A stretch of DNA of 64,000 nucleotides from Amycolatopsis pretoriensis (GTDB lineage: Bacteria > Actinomycetota > Actinomycetes > Mycobacteriales > Pseudonocardiaceae), in contig NZ_FNUJ01000001.1 of NCBI RefSeq assembly GCF_900107925.1, forward strand, positions 372,001 to 436,000, given 5' to 3'. Shown here in pieces: positions 33,291 through 42,410 of this stretch. Each line of letters opens with the position of its first letter. Within the stretch, counting starts at the first letter, position 1. Position numbers and translations under genes: made by a program. Under the pieces are notes generated by a model that did no database searches, was not told the origin of the DNA, and saw nothing but the letters and a program-made list of their open reading frames with translations.

Positions 33291-34784
33291 TCAGTCCTTT
33301 CCGGACGGAATCGTACGCCAGGCGATCACCGCGGCGACGGCCGTGACCGCGGCAGCCGCGAGCGACGTCACCTGCATGGCGCCGGTGAACGCCTCGCGTG
33401 CGGCGTGCGCGAGGTCGGACGCCGGGTCGAGCGTGTTCGCCGCGGCCGCGAGGGAATCGCGGACCTCGGCCGGCACCGGGCCGGTGGGCAGGAACCCGCG
33501 GTAGACCACGGTGACCAGCGACCCGAGGATCGCGATCCCCAGTGCCGCACCGAGTTCGTACGCCGTCTCGGAGATCGCGGACGCCGAGCCGGCCTTGTCG
33601 CGCGGCACGGCCGACAGCACCGAGTCGACGGTGAGCGTAAGCGCGAGCCCGACCCCGAGCCCGACCGGGACGAGCGTCAGGCCGAGCCACCAGTACTGCG
33701 GCATCCGTTCGGCGACGGCGACCAGTGCCAAGCCGAGTGCCGCGACGGCCAGCGCCGCGGCGACGGCCCGTCCGCGGCCGAGCCGGCCGACGACCACACC
33801 GACCGCGGCCACGACGACGATCGACGCGAGTGTCGCCGGCATTTCCGCGAAGCCGGCTTGCAGGGGCGAGAAGCCGCGGACGAGCTGCAGGTACTGGGAG
33901 AAGAAGAACAGCAGGCCCATCAGCGCGAAGACCGCGATGAAGCTGGCGAGGACCGCGCCGCTGAACGCCCCGTTGCGGAACAGGGTGACGTCGATCAGCG
34001 GGTCGGCCGCGCGCTTCTGCCGACGCACGAACAGGACGCCGGCGGCGATCCCGACGGCGGCGGCCACGGCGACCTGCGCGTCGACGCCGGCGCTGACGGC
34101 GTGCTTGACCGCGTAGACCAGCGGGACGATCGCGGCCATCGACAGCGCGGCCGAGAGCACGTCGAAACGGCCCGGGTTCGGGTCGCGCGACTCCGGCAGC
34201 AGGAAGGCGCCCGCGATCAGGAACAGCACGACGATCGGCACGTTGATCAGGAACACCGAGCCCCACCAGAAGTGCTCGAGCAGCACGCCGCCGACGAGCG
34301 GGCCCAGCGCGATGCCGCCGCCGGACCCGGCCGACCAGATCGCGATGGCGCGGGTGCGCTCGCGCGGGTCGGTGAACAGGGTGCGGATGAGCGAGAGCGT
34401 CGACGGCATGATCGTCGCGCCCGCGACGCCCAGCAGCAGCCGCGCGACGACGAGCACGCCGGCGGTGGGGGAGAAGGCCGCCAGTGCGGAGGCGAGGCCG
34501 AACGCCGCGGTGCCGAGGAGCAGCACCTTCTTGCGGCCGAACCGGTCGGCGAGGTTGCCGGCGGTGACGAGCAGGCCGGCCAGCGCGAGCGAGTAGACGT
34601 CGCCGATCCAGAGGACCTCGACGGCGCTCGGCGCGAGTTCGCGGGTGAGTGAGGGGACGGCGAGGTAGAGGACGGTGCCGTCCACGGCGAGCAGGAGGAC
34701 CGCGCCGACCAGCACGCCGAGGGCCGCGCAGCGGCGGCGGGGGCTCAGGGTCTGGTGTTCCGGGGTGGGCGCGGTGATGGTCAT
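33291..34784 (-). CDS. MFS multidrug efflux transporter (DHA2, 14 helices)
   Basis: 497 residues with about 14 membrane helices. Motif A is GNLADRFGRKKVLL, motif C is in GGIALGPLVGGVLLE. The N-terminal LAVDGTVLYLAVPSLTREL and the central long hydrophobic block are typical of QacA/EmrB drug-H+ antiporters. ATG 34784 is chosen; the upstream extension passes through the operator. It is co-transcribed with its TetR regulator. Confidence 0.9.
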   Translation of the reverse strand: MTITAPTPEHQTLSPRRRCAALGVLVGAVLLLAVDGTVLYLAVPSLTRELAPSAVEVLWIGDVYSLALAGLLVTAGNLADRFGRKKVLLLGTAAFGLASALAAFSPTAGVLVVARLLLGVAGATIMPSTLSLIRTLFTDPRERTRAIAIWSAGSGGGIALGPLVGGVLLEHFWWGSVFLINVPIVVLFLIAGAFLLPESRDPNPGRFDVLSAALSMAAIVPLVYAVKHAVSAGVDAQVAVAAAVGIAAGVLFVRRQKRAADPLIDVTLFRNGAFSGAVLASFIAVFALMGLLFFFSQYLQLVRGFSPLQAGFAEMPATLASIVVVAAVGVVVGRLGRGRAVAAALAVAALGLALVAVAERMPQYWWLGLTLVPVGLGVGLALTLTVDSVLSAVPRDKAGSASAISETAYELGAALGIAILGSLVTVVYRGFLPTGPVPAEVRDSLAAAANTLDPASDLAHAAREAFTGAMQVTSLAAAAVTAVAAVIAWRTIPSGKD

Positions 34785-34791
34785 GCCGGTT

Positions 34792-34815
34792 ACTATACCG
34801 TCTGGACGGTACAGT
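34792..34815. promoter_or_regulatory. TetR-type operator upstream of the efflux pump
   Basis: TACCGTC-TG-GACGGTA forms a perfect core palindrome (34797-34812 region) extended by ACTA/CAGT flanks. It covers the 8-31 bp ahead of the transporter ATG. The pattern is very common for TetR regulators next to DHA2 transporters. Confidence 0.75.
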
Positions 34816-34854
34816 AACACGGGTGAAGTCGGTCACCGCGCCGGTCGGGCGGGG

Positions 34855-35118
34855 TCAGTCGCCCCGCGGGTCTTCGCTGAGTTCTTCGGCGAGGATGAGG
34901 TTGACGTGCACGGCGGCGTGGCCCAGAACCCGCCGCGCGGCGGCGAGCGCGGTGAGCGCGACGAGCACGCTGGAGCCGACGAGCAGGCCGCCGACGGTGT
35001 CGCCGGGGATGACTGCGGCGACGGAGGCGGCGAGGAGCATGGGCGGCCACCAGCGGGCGGGCAGAGCGTGCCGCGGCCGCCGGACGACGGGCCGGGTGCG
35101 GTACCGGTGCATCGCCAT
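34855..35118 (-). CDS. Small membrane protein, unknown
   Basis: 87 residues from ATG 35118, with GGAGG upstream. It has a basic N-terminus (MHRYRTRPVVRRPRHA) followed by two hydrophobic segments (WWPPMLLAASVAAVIP and GGLLVGSSVLVALTALAAA) and an acidic tail (AEELSEDPRGD). It looks like a two-helix inner membrane protein. I do not recognise a family. Confidence 0.5.
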   Translation of the reverse strand: MAMHRYRTRPVVRRPRHALPARWWPPMLLAASVAAVIPGDTVGGLLVGSSVLVALTALAAARRVLGHAAVHVNLILAEELSEDPRGD

Positions 35119-35347
35119 GGGGCGCCTCCGTCCGTCGCCGGGTGGGTTATGCATCATGACCGACCGGCTCGTCCGGGTTACCGGGTATTCGCGGTACGTA
35201 CACGATCGCCCGGAATATCCGCCGAATGGCCCATTGTTCGCCTGCTGTGGGTGGTGGGCGCGGGGGCGGAGATCACCACATCGGGGCTCGCCGTCTGTTC
35301 GATCAAGTGTTAGCCGGCGGCGCCTAGGATGGACGGTGGAGGTGGAC
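35119..35347. other. Intergenic stretch without recognised feature
   Basis: 229 bp between the small membrane protein and the small acidic protein. I see no convincing reading frame, repeat or hairpin in it. It should hold promoters for both divergent genes. Confidence 0.4.
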
Positions 35348-35578
35348 ATGACGGCGGAGGAGCTGATGGTCGAGTTCGCCTTGACGCGCCTGGACCACCC
35401 GGAGCTGGACCTCGAGGACCTGGCGGCGCTCGTCGTGCGGCGGGGCGGGCCGGAGCGGGTGCTTGAGTTCGCGGCGGAGAACTTGGCGGAACGGGGAGAG
35501 CTGCGAGGGGCTCCGTTTCCGACGGCGGTCGAGCACGTGCTGCGGGTCGTGCTCACCCTGCGGGGGCCTTCGGACTAG
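35348..35578 (+). CDS. Small acidic protein, unknown
   Basis: 76 residues, predicted all-helical and acidic (AEELMVEFALTRLDHPELDLED). The ATG at 35348 is preceded by GGTGGAGGTGG. No family is recognised. Codon use (G/C in third positions) supports it being real. Confidence 0.5.
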   Translation: MTAEELMVEFALTRLDHPELDLEDLAALVVRRGGPERVLEFAAENLAERGELRGAPFPTAVEHVLRVVLTLRGPSD

Positions 35579-35752
35579 CCGGGGAGTTCATCGCAGCGCG
35601 CTCAGGGGACCGATCGTTCTTTCCCGCGCGGCCGTGTGCCGGCTGCTGCGCCGCGCGAACCCGCGGGGAGGTTTCTTGCGACTGGGCGGCGCGGGCAGGT
35701 CGGTCTGCCGCCCCGACCATTTTGGAGCAGTCGGGGGCGGTCATTCCAGGGC
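35579..35752. other. Intergenic region before the palindrome array
   Basis: One isolated copy of the array core (GACCGATCGTTC, 35608-35619) lies here. Otherwise I see nothing; no frame with good codon use. Confidence 0.4.
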
Positions 35753-35950
35753 GACCGATCATTCTTCCTCGGGAACGACCGATCATTCTTTCTTGAGAAC
35801 GACTGATCGTTCCTTCCGGAGTGACCGGTCGTTCGTTTTGGAAACGACCGATCGTTCTCCCTGGGAACGACCGATCATTCCTCCCTGGGAACCACCGATC
35901 ATTTCTCCTTGAGAACGACCGATCGTTCCGACCGGAGTGACCGGTCGTTC
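35753..35950. repeat. Array of nine palindromic units at 22-24 bp spacing
   Basis: Core GACCGATCGTTC (variants GACCGATCATTC, GACCGGTCGTTC) starts at 35753, 35777, 35801, 35823, 35846, 35869, 35893, 35917 and 35939. With the preceding GAAC the unit is the near-palindrome GAACGACCGATCGTTC. Spacers are 10-12 bases and similar to each other (TTCCTCGGGAA-like). Periods of 24, 24, 22, 23, 23, 24, 24 and 22 are close to two DNA turns. It lies just past the 3' end of the ROK regulator. No cas gene or unique spacers, so not CRISPR. Confidence 0.75.
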
Positions 35951-35955
35951 TCCCG

Positions 35956-37170
35956 CTACCCCTCCCCGGCCGCCCGGCGCAGGCCGCGCCGGTCGAACAC
36001 CAGCTCCCGGGCCGTCCCCAGCGCGGTCGCGATCGCCCCCGCCAGCACCGCGTCTTCACCCAGCTGGCCCGCCACGATCTCCGGCACCACCGGCACCGTC
36101 GCCGCGAGGGCTCGCCGCATCGGGGCCGCCAGCAGGTCCGCGTTGCCGCCGATCCCACCACCCAGCACGATCAGCCGCGGGTCGAGCACCGCGGTCACCG
36201 CCGCGACCACGTAAGCCAGCTTCTCCGCTTCCTCCGCCACCACCCGCGAAGCCCGCGCGTCCCCACCCCGGGCCAGCCGGAAAACGTCCTTTGCCGACCG
36301 CACGGTCAACCCCGCGGCCCGCGCCGCGTCCACCACGGCCTGCCCCGCGGCCGCGGTCTCCACCGGACCCGGCCGGCGCGCCCCCGCTCCCGCCGATGAC
36401 GGCAACGGGCCGAACGGCAGGTCCGCGATCTCGCCCGCCGCCCCGTGGGCGCCGCGGAACAGGCGGCCCTCCACCAGCAGGCCCATCCCGATGCCCGTCC
36501 CCACCGTCAAGCACACCAGCACGTCCACGCCCAGCGCCGCCCCGAGCGCGTGCTCGCCCACCGCGCACAGGTTCGCGTCGTTCTCCACCACGACGTCGGA
36601 CCCCGCTCCGGCCAGCGCCGCCACGAGCTCGTGCAGCACCCCGCGCCGCTCCCAGCCCGGGAGGTTCGGCGCGCGGTGGACCGTCCCGGTGGCCGGGTCG
36701 GGGACGCCCGGCGTGCCGACCACCGTCGCGACGACGTCGTGCGGCGAAAGCCCCGCCGAAGCCACCGCACGTTCGACGGATTCGCTCACCGTGCGCACCA
36801 AAGTGCTCGCGGACCGGCACCGGTTGGGCTCGTCGAGCCGCGCGACGATGCTGCCCTCCAGGTCCGCCACCGCGATCCGGATCGCGCGCCGTCCGATGTC
36901 GACGCCGACGACGTGCCCCGCGTCCGGCGCCGCCCGGTACACCACCGCCGCGCGGCCCGGGCCCGCCAGGCTGCGGCCAGTGGTCCGGACCAGTCCGTGC
37001 TGCTCCAGATCGAGGAGTGCCTGTCCCACCGTGGGTTTCGACAACCCCGTGCCGGCCGCGATCTGCGGTCGCGTCGCCTCGCCCCGGGTGCGCAGCCGGT
37101 CGAGCACGAGCCGCTGGTTCAGCGCCCGCATGCTCGCCGGAGTTCCGACCTGCGGCCCGTTTTGCCCCAC
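35956..37170 (-). CDS. ROK-family transcriptional regulator
   Basis: 404 residues. The N-terminal winged helix (LNQRLVLDRLRTRGEATRPQI, TGLSKPTVGQALLDLEQHG) is followed by a ROK sugar-kinase-like sensor domain (GVDIGRRAIRIAVADLEG, VVENDANLCAVGEHA, GTGIGMGLLVEG). The CxCGxxGCxE zinc motif usual in ROK proteins is absent: the GEIADLPFG turn runs straight into a Pro/Ser/Gly loop. It is divergent from the APC-GH2-kinase operon, with an operator-like palindrome between, and is its likely repressor. Confidence 0.9.
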   Translation of the reverse strand: MGQNGPQVGTPASMRALNQRLVLDRLRTRGEATRPQIAAGTGLSKPTVGQALLDLEQHGLVRTTGRSLAGPGRAAVVYRAAPDAGHVVGVDIGRRAIRIAVADLEGSIVARLDEPNRCRSASTLVRTVSESVERAVASAGLSPHDVVATVVGTPGVPDPATGTVHRAPNLPGWERRGVLHELVAALAGAGSDVVVENDANLCAVGEHALGAALGVDVLVCLTVGTGIGMGLLVEGRLFRGAHGAAGEIADLPFGPLPSSAGAGARRPGPVETAAAGQAVVDAARAAGLTVRSAKDVFRLARGGDARASRVVAEEAEKLAYVVAAVTAVLDPRLIVLGGGIGGNADLLAAPMRRALAATVPVVPEIVAGQLGEDAVLAGAIATALGTARELVFDRRGLRRAAGEG

Positions 37171-37231
37171 TGGATCCTCCCGCGTTGCCGCAAGTTTATC
37201 GACGGAACTCTTTCGACCCCGCCCGTTCTAT

Positions 37232-37250
37232 GTTAAGAAACTTTACTAAC
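37232..37250. promoter_or_regulatory. ROK/NagC-type operator
   Basis: GTTAAGAAACTTTACTAAC, an AT-rich imperfect palindrome, 20 bp before the permease start. It resembles the TTAGTAAA...TTTACTAA sites of XylR/NagC-type ROK repressors and stands out in a GC-rich region. Confidence 0.65.
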
Positions 37251-37269
37251 TACTAGCCGGAGGCACGTC

Positions 37270-38700
37270 GTGAGTTCACCCACTCGTTCGAGGGAGCCGC
37301 AGCCCGCCCTTGAACGCAAGATCGGGCCCCTGCAGGCCACCGCGATCAACATGACGCAAATGTGCGGTATCGGCCCCTTCGTCACGATCCCGGCCATGGT
37401 CGCCACGATGGGCGGCCCGCAGGCGATGTTCGGCTGGATCATCGGCGCGATCGTCGCGCTGGCCGACGGCCTCATCTGGGCCGAGCTCGGCGCCGCGATG
37501 CCGGGTGCCGGCGGCACCTACCTCTACCTGCGCGAGGCGTTCCAGTACCGCACCGGCCGCCTGATGCCGTTCCTCTTCGTGTGGAGCGCTGTGCTGTTCA
37601 TCCCGCTGATCATGTCCACCGGCATCATCGGGCTCGTCCAGTACCTCGGCTACCTCATCCCCGGCGTCACCGACGACGCGGGCACAACCCCGCTGGGCAA
37701 GATCATCGGCGTGGGCATCACGCTCGTCATCGTCGCCGCGCTGTTCCGCAAGATCGGTCAGATCGGCAAGCTCACGACGGTGCTGTTCGTGGTCATGCTG
37801 ATCGCGGTGCTCACCACCGTCGTCGCCGCGTTCACGCACTTCAGCGGCGCGCAGGCGTTCGCCTTCACCCCGGGCGCCTTCAGCTCGGCCGGCGAAGGCA
37901 CGTTCTGGGGCGGTCTCGGCGCCGGCCTGATCATCGCGATCTACGACTACCTCGGCTACAACACGACGGCCTACCTCGGCGGCGAGGTGCGCAACCCGGG
38001 CCGGACGCTCCCGCGGTCGATCCTCTTCTCGATCGTCGGCATCATGAGCCTCTATTTCCTGCTCCAGGTCGGCGTGCTCGGCTCGGTTCCCCTGGAAGAG
38101 CTGAAGACCGCCACCTCCGTCGCCTCGACCGTGCTCGAACAGGCGTGGGGGTCGGTGACGGCGAAGATCGTCACGGTCTTCATCGTCGTCGCGGCCGTCG
38201 GCTCGGTGTTCGCCGGCCTGCTCGGCGGCTCGCGCGTCCCCTTCGAAGCCGCGCGGGACAAGGTCTTCCTGCCGATGTTCGGCAAGCTGCACCCGAAGCT
38301 GAACCTGCCGACCGCCGGCGTGCTCACGATGGGCGCCATCACGATCATCGGCTCGCTGTTCACGCTGACCGACGTCATCAACGCGGCCGTCGCGACGCTG
38401 GTCATCATCCAGTCGCTGGCCCAGGTCGCGGCGATCGTGACACTGCGCCGCCGTCAGCCGGACCTCAAGCGGCCCTACAAGCAGTGGCTGTACCCGGTGC
38501 CGACGCTGCTCGCGCTGGTCGGCTGGGTCTACATCTACGTCTCCGCGACCTGGCTCTCGATCGGGCTGTCGCTGGGCTGGATCGCCCTCGGCGCGATCGC
38601 GTACCTGGTCTACGCCAAGGCCGAGAACACCTGGCCGTTCGGACCCAAGGAGATCAAGGAGGCCTTCGCCTCCACCGAGACCGAAGGGGCTCAGGCATGA
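37270..38700 (+). CDS. APC-family permease in aminosugar-type operon
   Basis: 476 residues, about 12 membrane helices. Helix 1 has TQMCGIGPFVTIPAM, helix 2 WAELGAAMPGAGGTYLYLREAF, and a GYNTTAYLGGEVRNPGRTLP loop is typical of APC superfamily amino acid/amine permeases. The GTG start has GCCGGAGG upstream. The GH2 start overlaps its stop by four bases, so it is co-translated with a secreted glycosidase and a sugar kinase. That is unusual for an amino acid permease. Import of glucosamine or another amino sugar is a reasonable inference. Confidence 0.88.
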   Translation: MSSPTRSREPQPALERKIGPLQATAINMTQMCGIGPFVTIPAMVATMGGPQAMFGWIIGAIVALADGLIWAELGAAMPGAGGTYLYLREAFQYRTGRLMPFLFVWSAVLFIPLIMSTGIIGLVQYLGYLIPGVTDDAGTTPLGKIIGVGITLVIVAALFRKIGQIGKLTTVLFVVMLIAVLTTVVAAFTHFSGAQAFAFTPGAFSSAGEGTFWGGLGAGLIIAIYDYLGYNTTAYLGGEVRNPGRTLPRSILFSIVGIMSLYFLLQVGVLGSVPLEELKTATSVASTVLEQAWGSVTAKIVTVFIVVAAVGSVFAGLLGGSRVPFEAARDKVFLPMFGKLHPKLNLPTAGVLTMGAITIIGSLFTLTDVINAAVATLVIIQSLAQVAAIVTLRRRQPDLKRPYKQWLYPVPTLLALVGWVYIYVSATWLSIGLSLGWIALGAIAYLVYAKAENTWPFGPKEIKEAFASTETEGAQA

Positions 38701-41519
38701 CGAAGAAGCTCGCGGCGCTCGCCGCGCTGCTGCTCGTGCCCGGCGTGCTCAGCGTCGCCGGGCCGGCCGCGGCGCAGGACGCCCAGGCCGAGGTGGCGAA
38801 GCCGCACGGCCTCACCACGATCGGCGCGCGGGGCTGGCAGGTCCTCACCACCGCGAACGTCAAGGACGGCGGCGACAAGGTCTCCACGCCCGGGTACGCC
38901 ACCCGCGGCTGGCTGCCGGTCAAGCCGGACGACGCGGGCGCGCCCGGCACCGAGATCAACGCGTTGGTGCAGAACGGCAAGTGTCCCGACGTCTTCTACT
39001 CCGACAACATGCGCAAGTGCTTCGGGTACGTCGACAAGCTCGGCCCCGTCGTCACGAAGCCGTTCTCCGACCCCTGGTGGTACCGCACCGACTTCACCCC
39101 GGACTTCAAGGCCGGCCAGCACGCGAAGCTGACCATCCCGGGCATCGTCGGGGAGGGCGACGTCTGGGTGAACGGCAAGCTGGTCGCCACGAAGGACGTC
39201 GTGAGCGGCGCGTTCGCCGGGCACACCTTCGACGTCTCGAAGCTGGTCAAGCCGGGCAAGAACACCCTCGCGATCAAGGTCTACCCCAACGACCCACTGA
39301 AGATGTACACGCTCGACCAGGTCGACTGGGGCCAGATCCCGCCGGACAACAACACCGGCATCCAGTTCGCGCCGACGCTGCAGGTGGGTGACGCGCTCAC
39401 CGGCGACAACGCGCACGTCGTGCAGGACAACGCGCCCGACCTGTCCAGCTCCAAGCTGACGGTGAAGGTCGACGTCACCAACGACGCCGCCACCCCGCAG
39501 ACCGGCGACGTCGCCGCCACGATCACGCCGCCCTCGGGTGCCGCGATCGTGGTCAAGCAGCGCGTGACGATCCCGGCGAACACCAAGCGGACCGTCGCGT
39601 TCGCGCCGGTGAAGATCGCCAAGCCGCGGGTCTGGTGGCCGTACTCGATGGGTGACCAGCCGCTGTACACGCTGAGCACCGCGGTCTCGCAGGACGGCGT
39701 GCTGTCGACGTCGTCGAGGAGCACCTTCGGCATCCGCACGGTCACCTCGCGCCTGGTCGGGAAGTCCGCGCCGCTGCCCGAGGGCGCGCGGCAGTTCACG
39801 ATCAACGGCAAGGACTTCGTGTTCCGCGGTGGCGGCTTCGCGCCGGACCTGTTCCTGCGCTACGACAAGGCCGACACCGCGCACCAGATCGCGCTGATCA
39901 AGAACATGGGCCTCTCCGGCGTCCGGCTCGAGGGCCACGACATGCCGCAGGACTTCTACGACCAGGCCGACCGGGCCGGCCTGCTGGTCATCGGCGGCTT
40001 CCTCTGCTGCGACGCCTGGCAGCCCGAGGACGCCTCGACGCTGACCGAGCGCGACTACCGGATCATGCACGACTCGGCCTACACGATCGCGCAGATGGAG
40101 CGGAACCACCCGAGCGTCTTCAACTACGGCTGGAGCGACAACGAGCCGGTGCCGCGCCAGGAGCCCGAGACGCTGAAAGCGTTCGAGGAAGCCGATTTCC
40201 AGGTTCCGGTGATCGCGTCGGCGGAGTACAAGAGCACACCGACGCTCGGGCAGTCGGGCGAGAAGGAAGGCCCGTACGACTGGGTTCCGCCGTCGTACTG
40301 GTACGACACCTCGCACTTCGACGCCGAGGACTCCTCCCGCACCAACGCGGGCGGGTCGTGGGGCTTCGCGAGCGAACAGAGCGCCGGGCACACCGTCCCG
40401 ACGCTGGACTCGATCAAGCGGTTCCTCTCGCCCACCGAGCAGGCGAAGCTGTGGCAGGACCCGGCGTACAACCAGTACCACGCCAACTTCGAGCCCGACC
40501 ACGGCGGCTACGCGTTCGGCACGCTGTACACCTTGGACCAGTCGATCCAGCAGCGGTACGGAAAGTGGAACTCGCTGAAGTCCTATGTGGACCTGGCGAA
40601 CATCGCGAACTACGAGAACACCCGCTCGCAGTTCGAGGCGTTCCTGCACCACTCGACGGACCAGGCCAACCCGTCGACCGGCGTCGTCTACTGGCAGCTG
40701 AACAAGGGCTGGCCGACGTTGCTGTGGTCGCTCTACAACGACGACGGTGACCAGGCCGGCGCGTTCTTCGGCGCCAAGAAGGCGAACAAGCCGCTGCACG
40801 CCATCTACGGCTACGACAACGGTTCCGTGACCCTCGACAACCTCGGGGCGGCGACCCAGTCCGGGCTTTCGGTGCAGGCGCGGGTGATCGACACCGCGGG
40901 CAAGGTCCTCGACGACCAGACGGCTTCGGGTGTCTCGCTGGGTTCGCAGGGCGTGAAGACCGGTGTCCTGAAGCCGAAGGTGCCCGCCGAGACGAAGGCG
41001 CCGGCGCCCGCGCAGGTCTACTTCGTCGAGCTGCAGGTGAAGCAGGGCGGGAAGGTCGTCGACCGGAACGTCTACTGGCTCTCGACGCAGAAGGACGTCG
41101 TCGACTGGGGCAAGACGCTCGGCAACCCGCAGGCGACGCTGTCGCAGTACAGCAACCTGCAGGCCCTGCAGAGCCTGCCGAAGTCGCAGGTCAGCGCGGT
41201 CGCGTCGACGCGCTCCTGCGGTGGTGACCTCGTCTCCACGGTGACCGTGACCAACACGTCGAAGACGCCGGGGGCGGCGTTCTTCCTGCGGGCCGACGTC
41301 CGCCGCGGCACGCCGGCCGGGCACGAGGGGCCGGGGGACAACCAGCTCGCGAACGCGACCTGGGACGACAACGACATCACGCTGTGGCCGGGCCAGTCGC
41401 AGACGCTGACCGTCACCTACCAGGCGGCCGACCTGCGCGGCGCGGTGCCGGTGATCAGCGTCGACGGGCTCAACACCGGCCGCATCGTGGTCCGGGGGAC
41501 AGGAGGGGCTGCGGAGTGA
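38697..41519 (+). CDS. Secreted GH2 glycosidase (exo-beta-D-glucosaminidase / endo-beta-mannosidase branch)
   Basis: 940 residues. Signal peptide 1-26 (ends PAAAQ). Domains: jelly-roll sugar-binding (about 70-230), Ig-like (about 240-370), TIM barrel (about 375-700), C-terminal beta domains. Acid/base Glu483 (GWSDNEPVP) and nucleophile Glu560 (GFASEQSAG). The SEQSAGHTVPTLD region matches the CsxA/plant endo-beta-mannosidase branch of GH2; CsxA (an Amycolatopsis enzyme) has Glu469 and Glu541. Substrate is probably chitosan oligomers or the Man-GlcNAc core of N-glycans. Its neighbours are an APC permease and a ROK kinase. Confidence 0.88.
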   Translation: MTKKLAALAALLLVPGVLSVAGPAAAQDAQAEVAKPHGLTTIGARGWQVLTTANVKDGGDKVSTPGYATRGWLPVKPDDAGAPGTEINALVQNGKCPDVFYSDNMRKCFGYVDKLGPVVTKPFSDPWWYRTDFTPDFKAGQHAKLTIPGIVGEGDVWVNGKLVATKDVVSGAFAGHTFDVSKLVKPGKNTLAIKVYPNDPLKMYTLDQVDWGQIPPDNNTGIQFAPTLQVGDALTGDNAHVVQDNAPDLSSSKLTVKVDVTNDAATPQTGDVAATITPPSGAAIVVKQRVTIPANTKRTVAFAPVKIAKPRVWWPYSMGDQPLYTLSTAVSQDGVLSTSSRSTFGIRTVTSRLVGKSAPLPEGARQFTINGKDFVFRGGGFAPDLFLRYDKADTAHQIALIKNMGLSGVRLEGHDMPQDFYDQADRAGLLVIGGFLCCDAWQPEDASTLTERDYRIMHDSAYTIAQMERNHPSVFNYGWSDNEPVPRQEPETLKAFEEADFQVPVIASAEYKSTPTLGQSGEKEGPYDWVPPSYWYDTSHFDAEDSSRTNAGGSWGFASEQSAGHTVPTLDSIKRFLSPTEQAKLWQDPAYNQYHANFEPDHGGYAFGTLYTLDQSIQQRYGKWNSLKSYVDLANIANYENTRSQFEAFLHHSTDQANPSTGVVYWQLNKGWPTLLWSLYNDDGDQAGAFFGAKKANKPLHAIYGYDNGSVTLDNLGAATQSGLSVQARVIDTAGKVLDDQTASGVSLGSQGVKTGVLKPKVPAETKAPAPAQVYFVELQVKQGGKVVDRNVYWLSTQKDVVDWGKTLGNPQATLSQYSNLQALQSLPKSQVSAVASTRSCGGDLVSTVTVTNTSKTPGAAFFLRADVRRGTPAGHEGPGDNQLANATWDDNDITLWPGQSQTLTVTYQAADLRGAVPVISVDGLNTGRIVVRGTGGAAE

Positions 41520-42406
41520 GCAGCGAACCAATTCTCGGGATCGACTTCGGCGGCACGAAAGTGGCGCTGGGGCTCGCCGACCACGACGGAAACCTGCTGG
41601 CCACGCGCCGGCTGGACACCGACGCGCAGGCGGGGGCCGAGCAGGTGGTGGTGCGGGCGCTGGCCGGGGCCCGGTCGCTCCTGACCGAGGCCGGCGCGTC
41701 GCCCGCCGCCATCGGGGTCGTCAGCCCGGGGATCGTGCTGCCGGAGGAGATCCTGCTCGCGCCGAACGTCCCGGGCTGGGAGCAGCTGCACCTGGCCGAG
41801 CTGGTGGCGGCCGAGTTCCCGGACGTGCCGATTTCGGTCGGCACGGACGCGAAGGCGGCAGCGCTGGCGGAGTGGCGCTGGGGCGCGCTGGAGGGGGCGG
41901 ACCCGGCGGTGTTCCTGTCGCTGGGCACGGGCATCGCGGCGGCGGTGCTGGTCGGCGGGCGGTTGCTGACCGGCGCCAACGGAGCTGCGGGCGAGATCGG
42001 GTACAACCTGCTCTCGCCGCAGGACACCGAGGGTTTCGCAAGCGGAGCGGCGCCGCTTGAGGAAGCCGTCGGTGGGCGTGGGCTGGGCGGCCGGGCGAGC
42101 GAGTTGCTCGGCCGCCCGGTCACCGCGGGCGAGCTGTTCGCGCTGGCCAAGGAGAACGTCGAGGCCAAGGAACTGGTGACGGCGGCGCTGGACGAGCTGT
42201 CGATGCACGTGGCCAACTTGGCGATCGCCCTGGACCCGCAGCGCATCGCGGTCGGCGGGGGGCTGGTGCGCTCGGCGGACGTGCTGCTGCCGGCGTTGGC
42301 GGACCGGCTGGCGCACGCGGTGCCGTTCCCGCCGGAGCTGGTTTCGGCACGCTTCGACCAGGACGCGGCGCTGCTGGGCGCGGTGGCGCTGGCGCTGGGC
42401 GGGTAG
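41516..42406 (+). CDS. ROK-family sugar kinase
   Basis: 296 residues, no DNA-binding domain, so a kinase. The ATP motif GIDFGGTKVALGLAD is at the N-terminus, a phosphate-2 motif lies in FLSLGTGIAAAVLVGG, and the catalytic Asp in GTDAKAAALAEWRWG. The typical zinc motif CxCGxxGCxE is missing, as in the regulator. The GTG start overlaps the GH2 stop by four bases. In this operon it should phosphorylate the sugar released by the GH2 enzyme (glucosamine, mannose or GlcNAc). Confidence 0.88.
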   Translation: MSSEPILGIDFGGTKVALGLADHDGNLLATRRLDTDAQAGAEQVVVRALAGARSLLTEAGASPAAIGVVSPGIVLPEEILLAPNVPGWEQLHLAELVAAEFPDVPISVGTDAKAAALAEWRWGALEGADPAVFLSLGTGIAAAVLVGGRLLTGANGAAGEIGYNLLSPQDTEGFASGAAPLEEAVGGRGLGGRASELLGRPVTAGELFALAKENVEAKELVTAALDELSMHVANLAIALDPQRIAVGGGLVRSADVLLPALADRLAHAVPFPPELVSARFDQDAALLGAVALALGG

Positions 42407-42410
42407 GCGT

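Noticed and set aside
35753..35950. CRISPR array
   Set aside because: Repeats are palindromic and vary, spacers are only 10-12 bp and alike, and no cas genes are in the window.
37362..41519. Single 1385-codon frame suggesting a permease-GH2 fusion
   Set aside because: The 5' part is a shadow frame of the permease; ATG 38697 begins a proper signal peptide and overlaps the permease stop by four bases.
38691..41531. 946-codon open frame on the minus strand opposite the GH2 gene
   Set aside because: Antisense shadow of a high-GC gene; it has a low-complexity Arg/Val/Asp pattern and no family signature.
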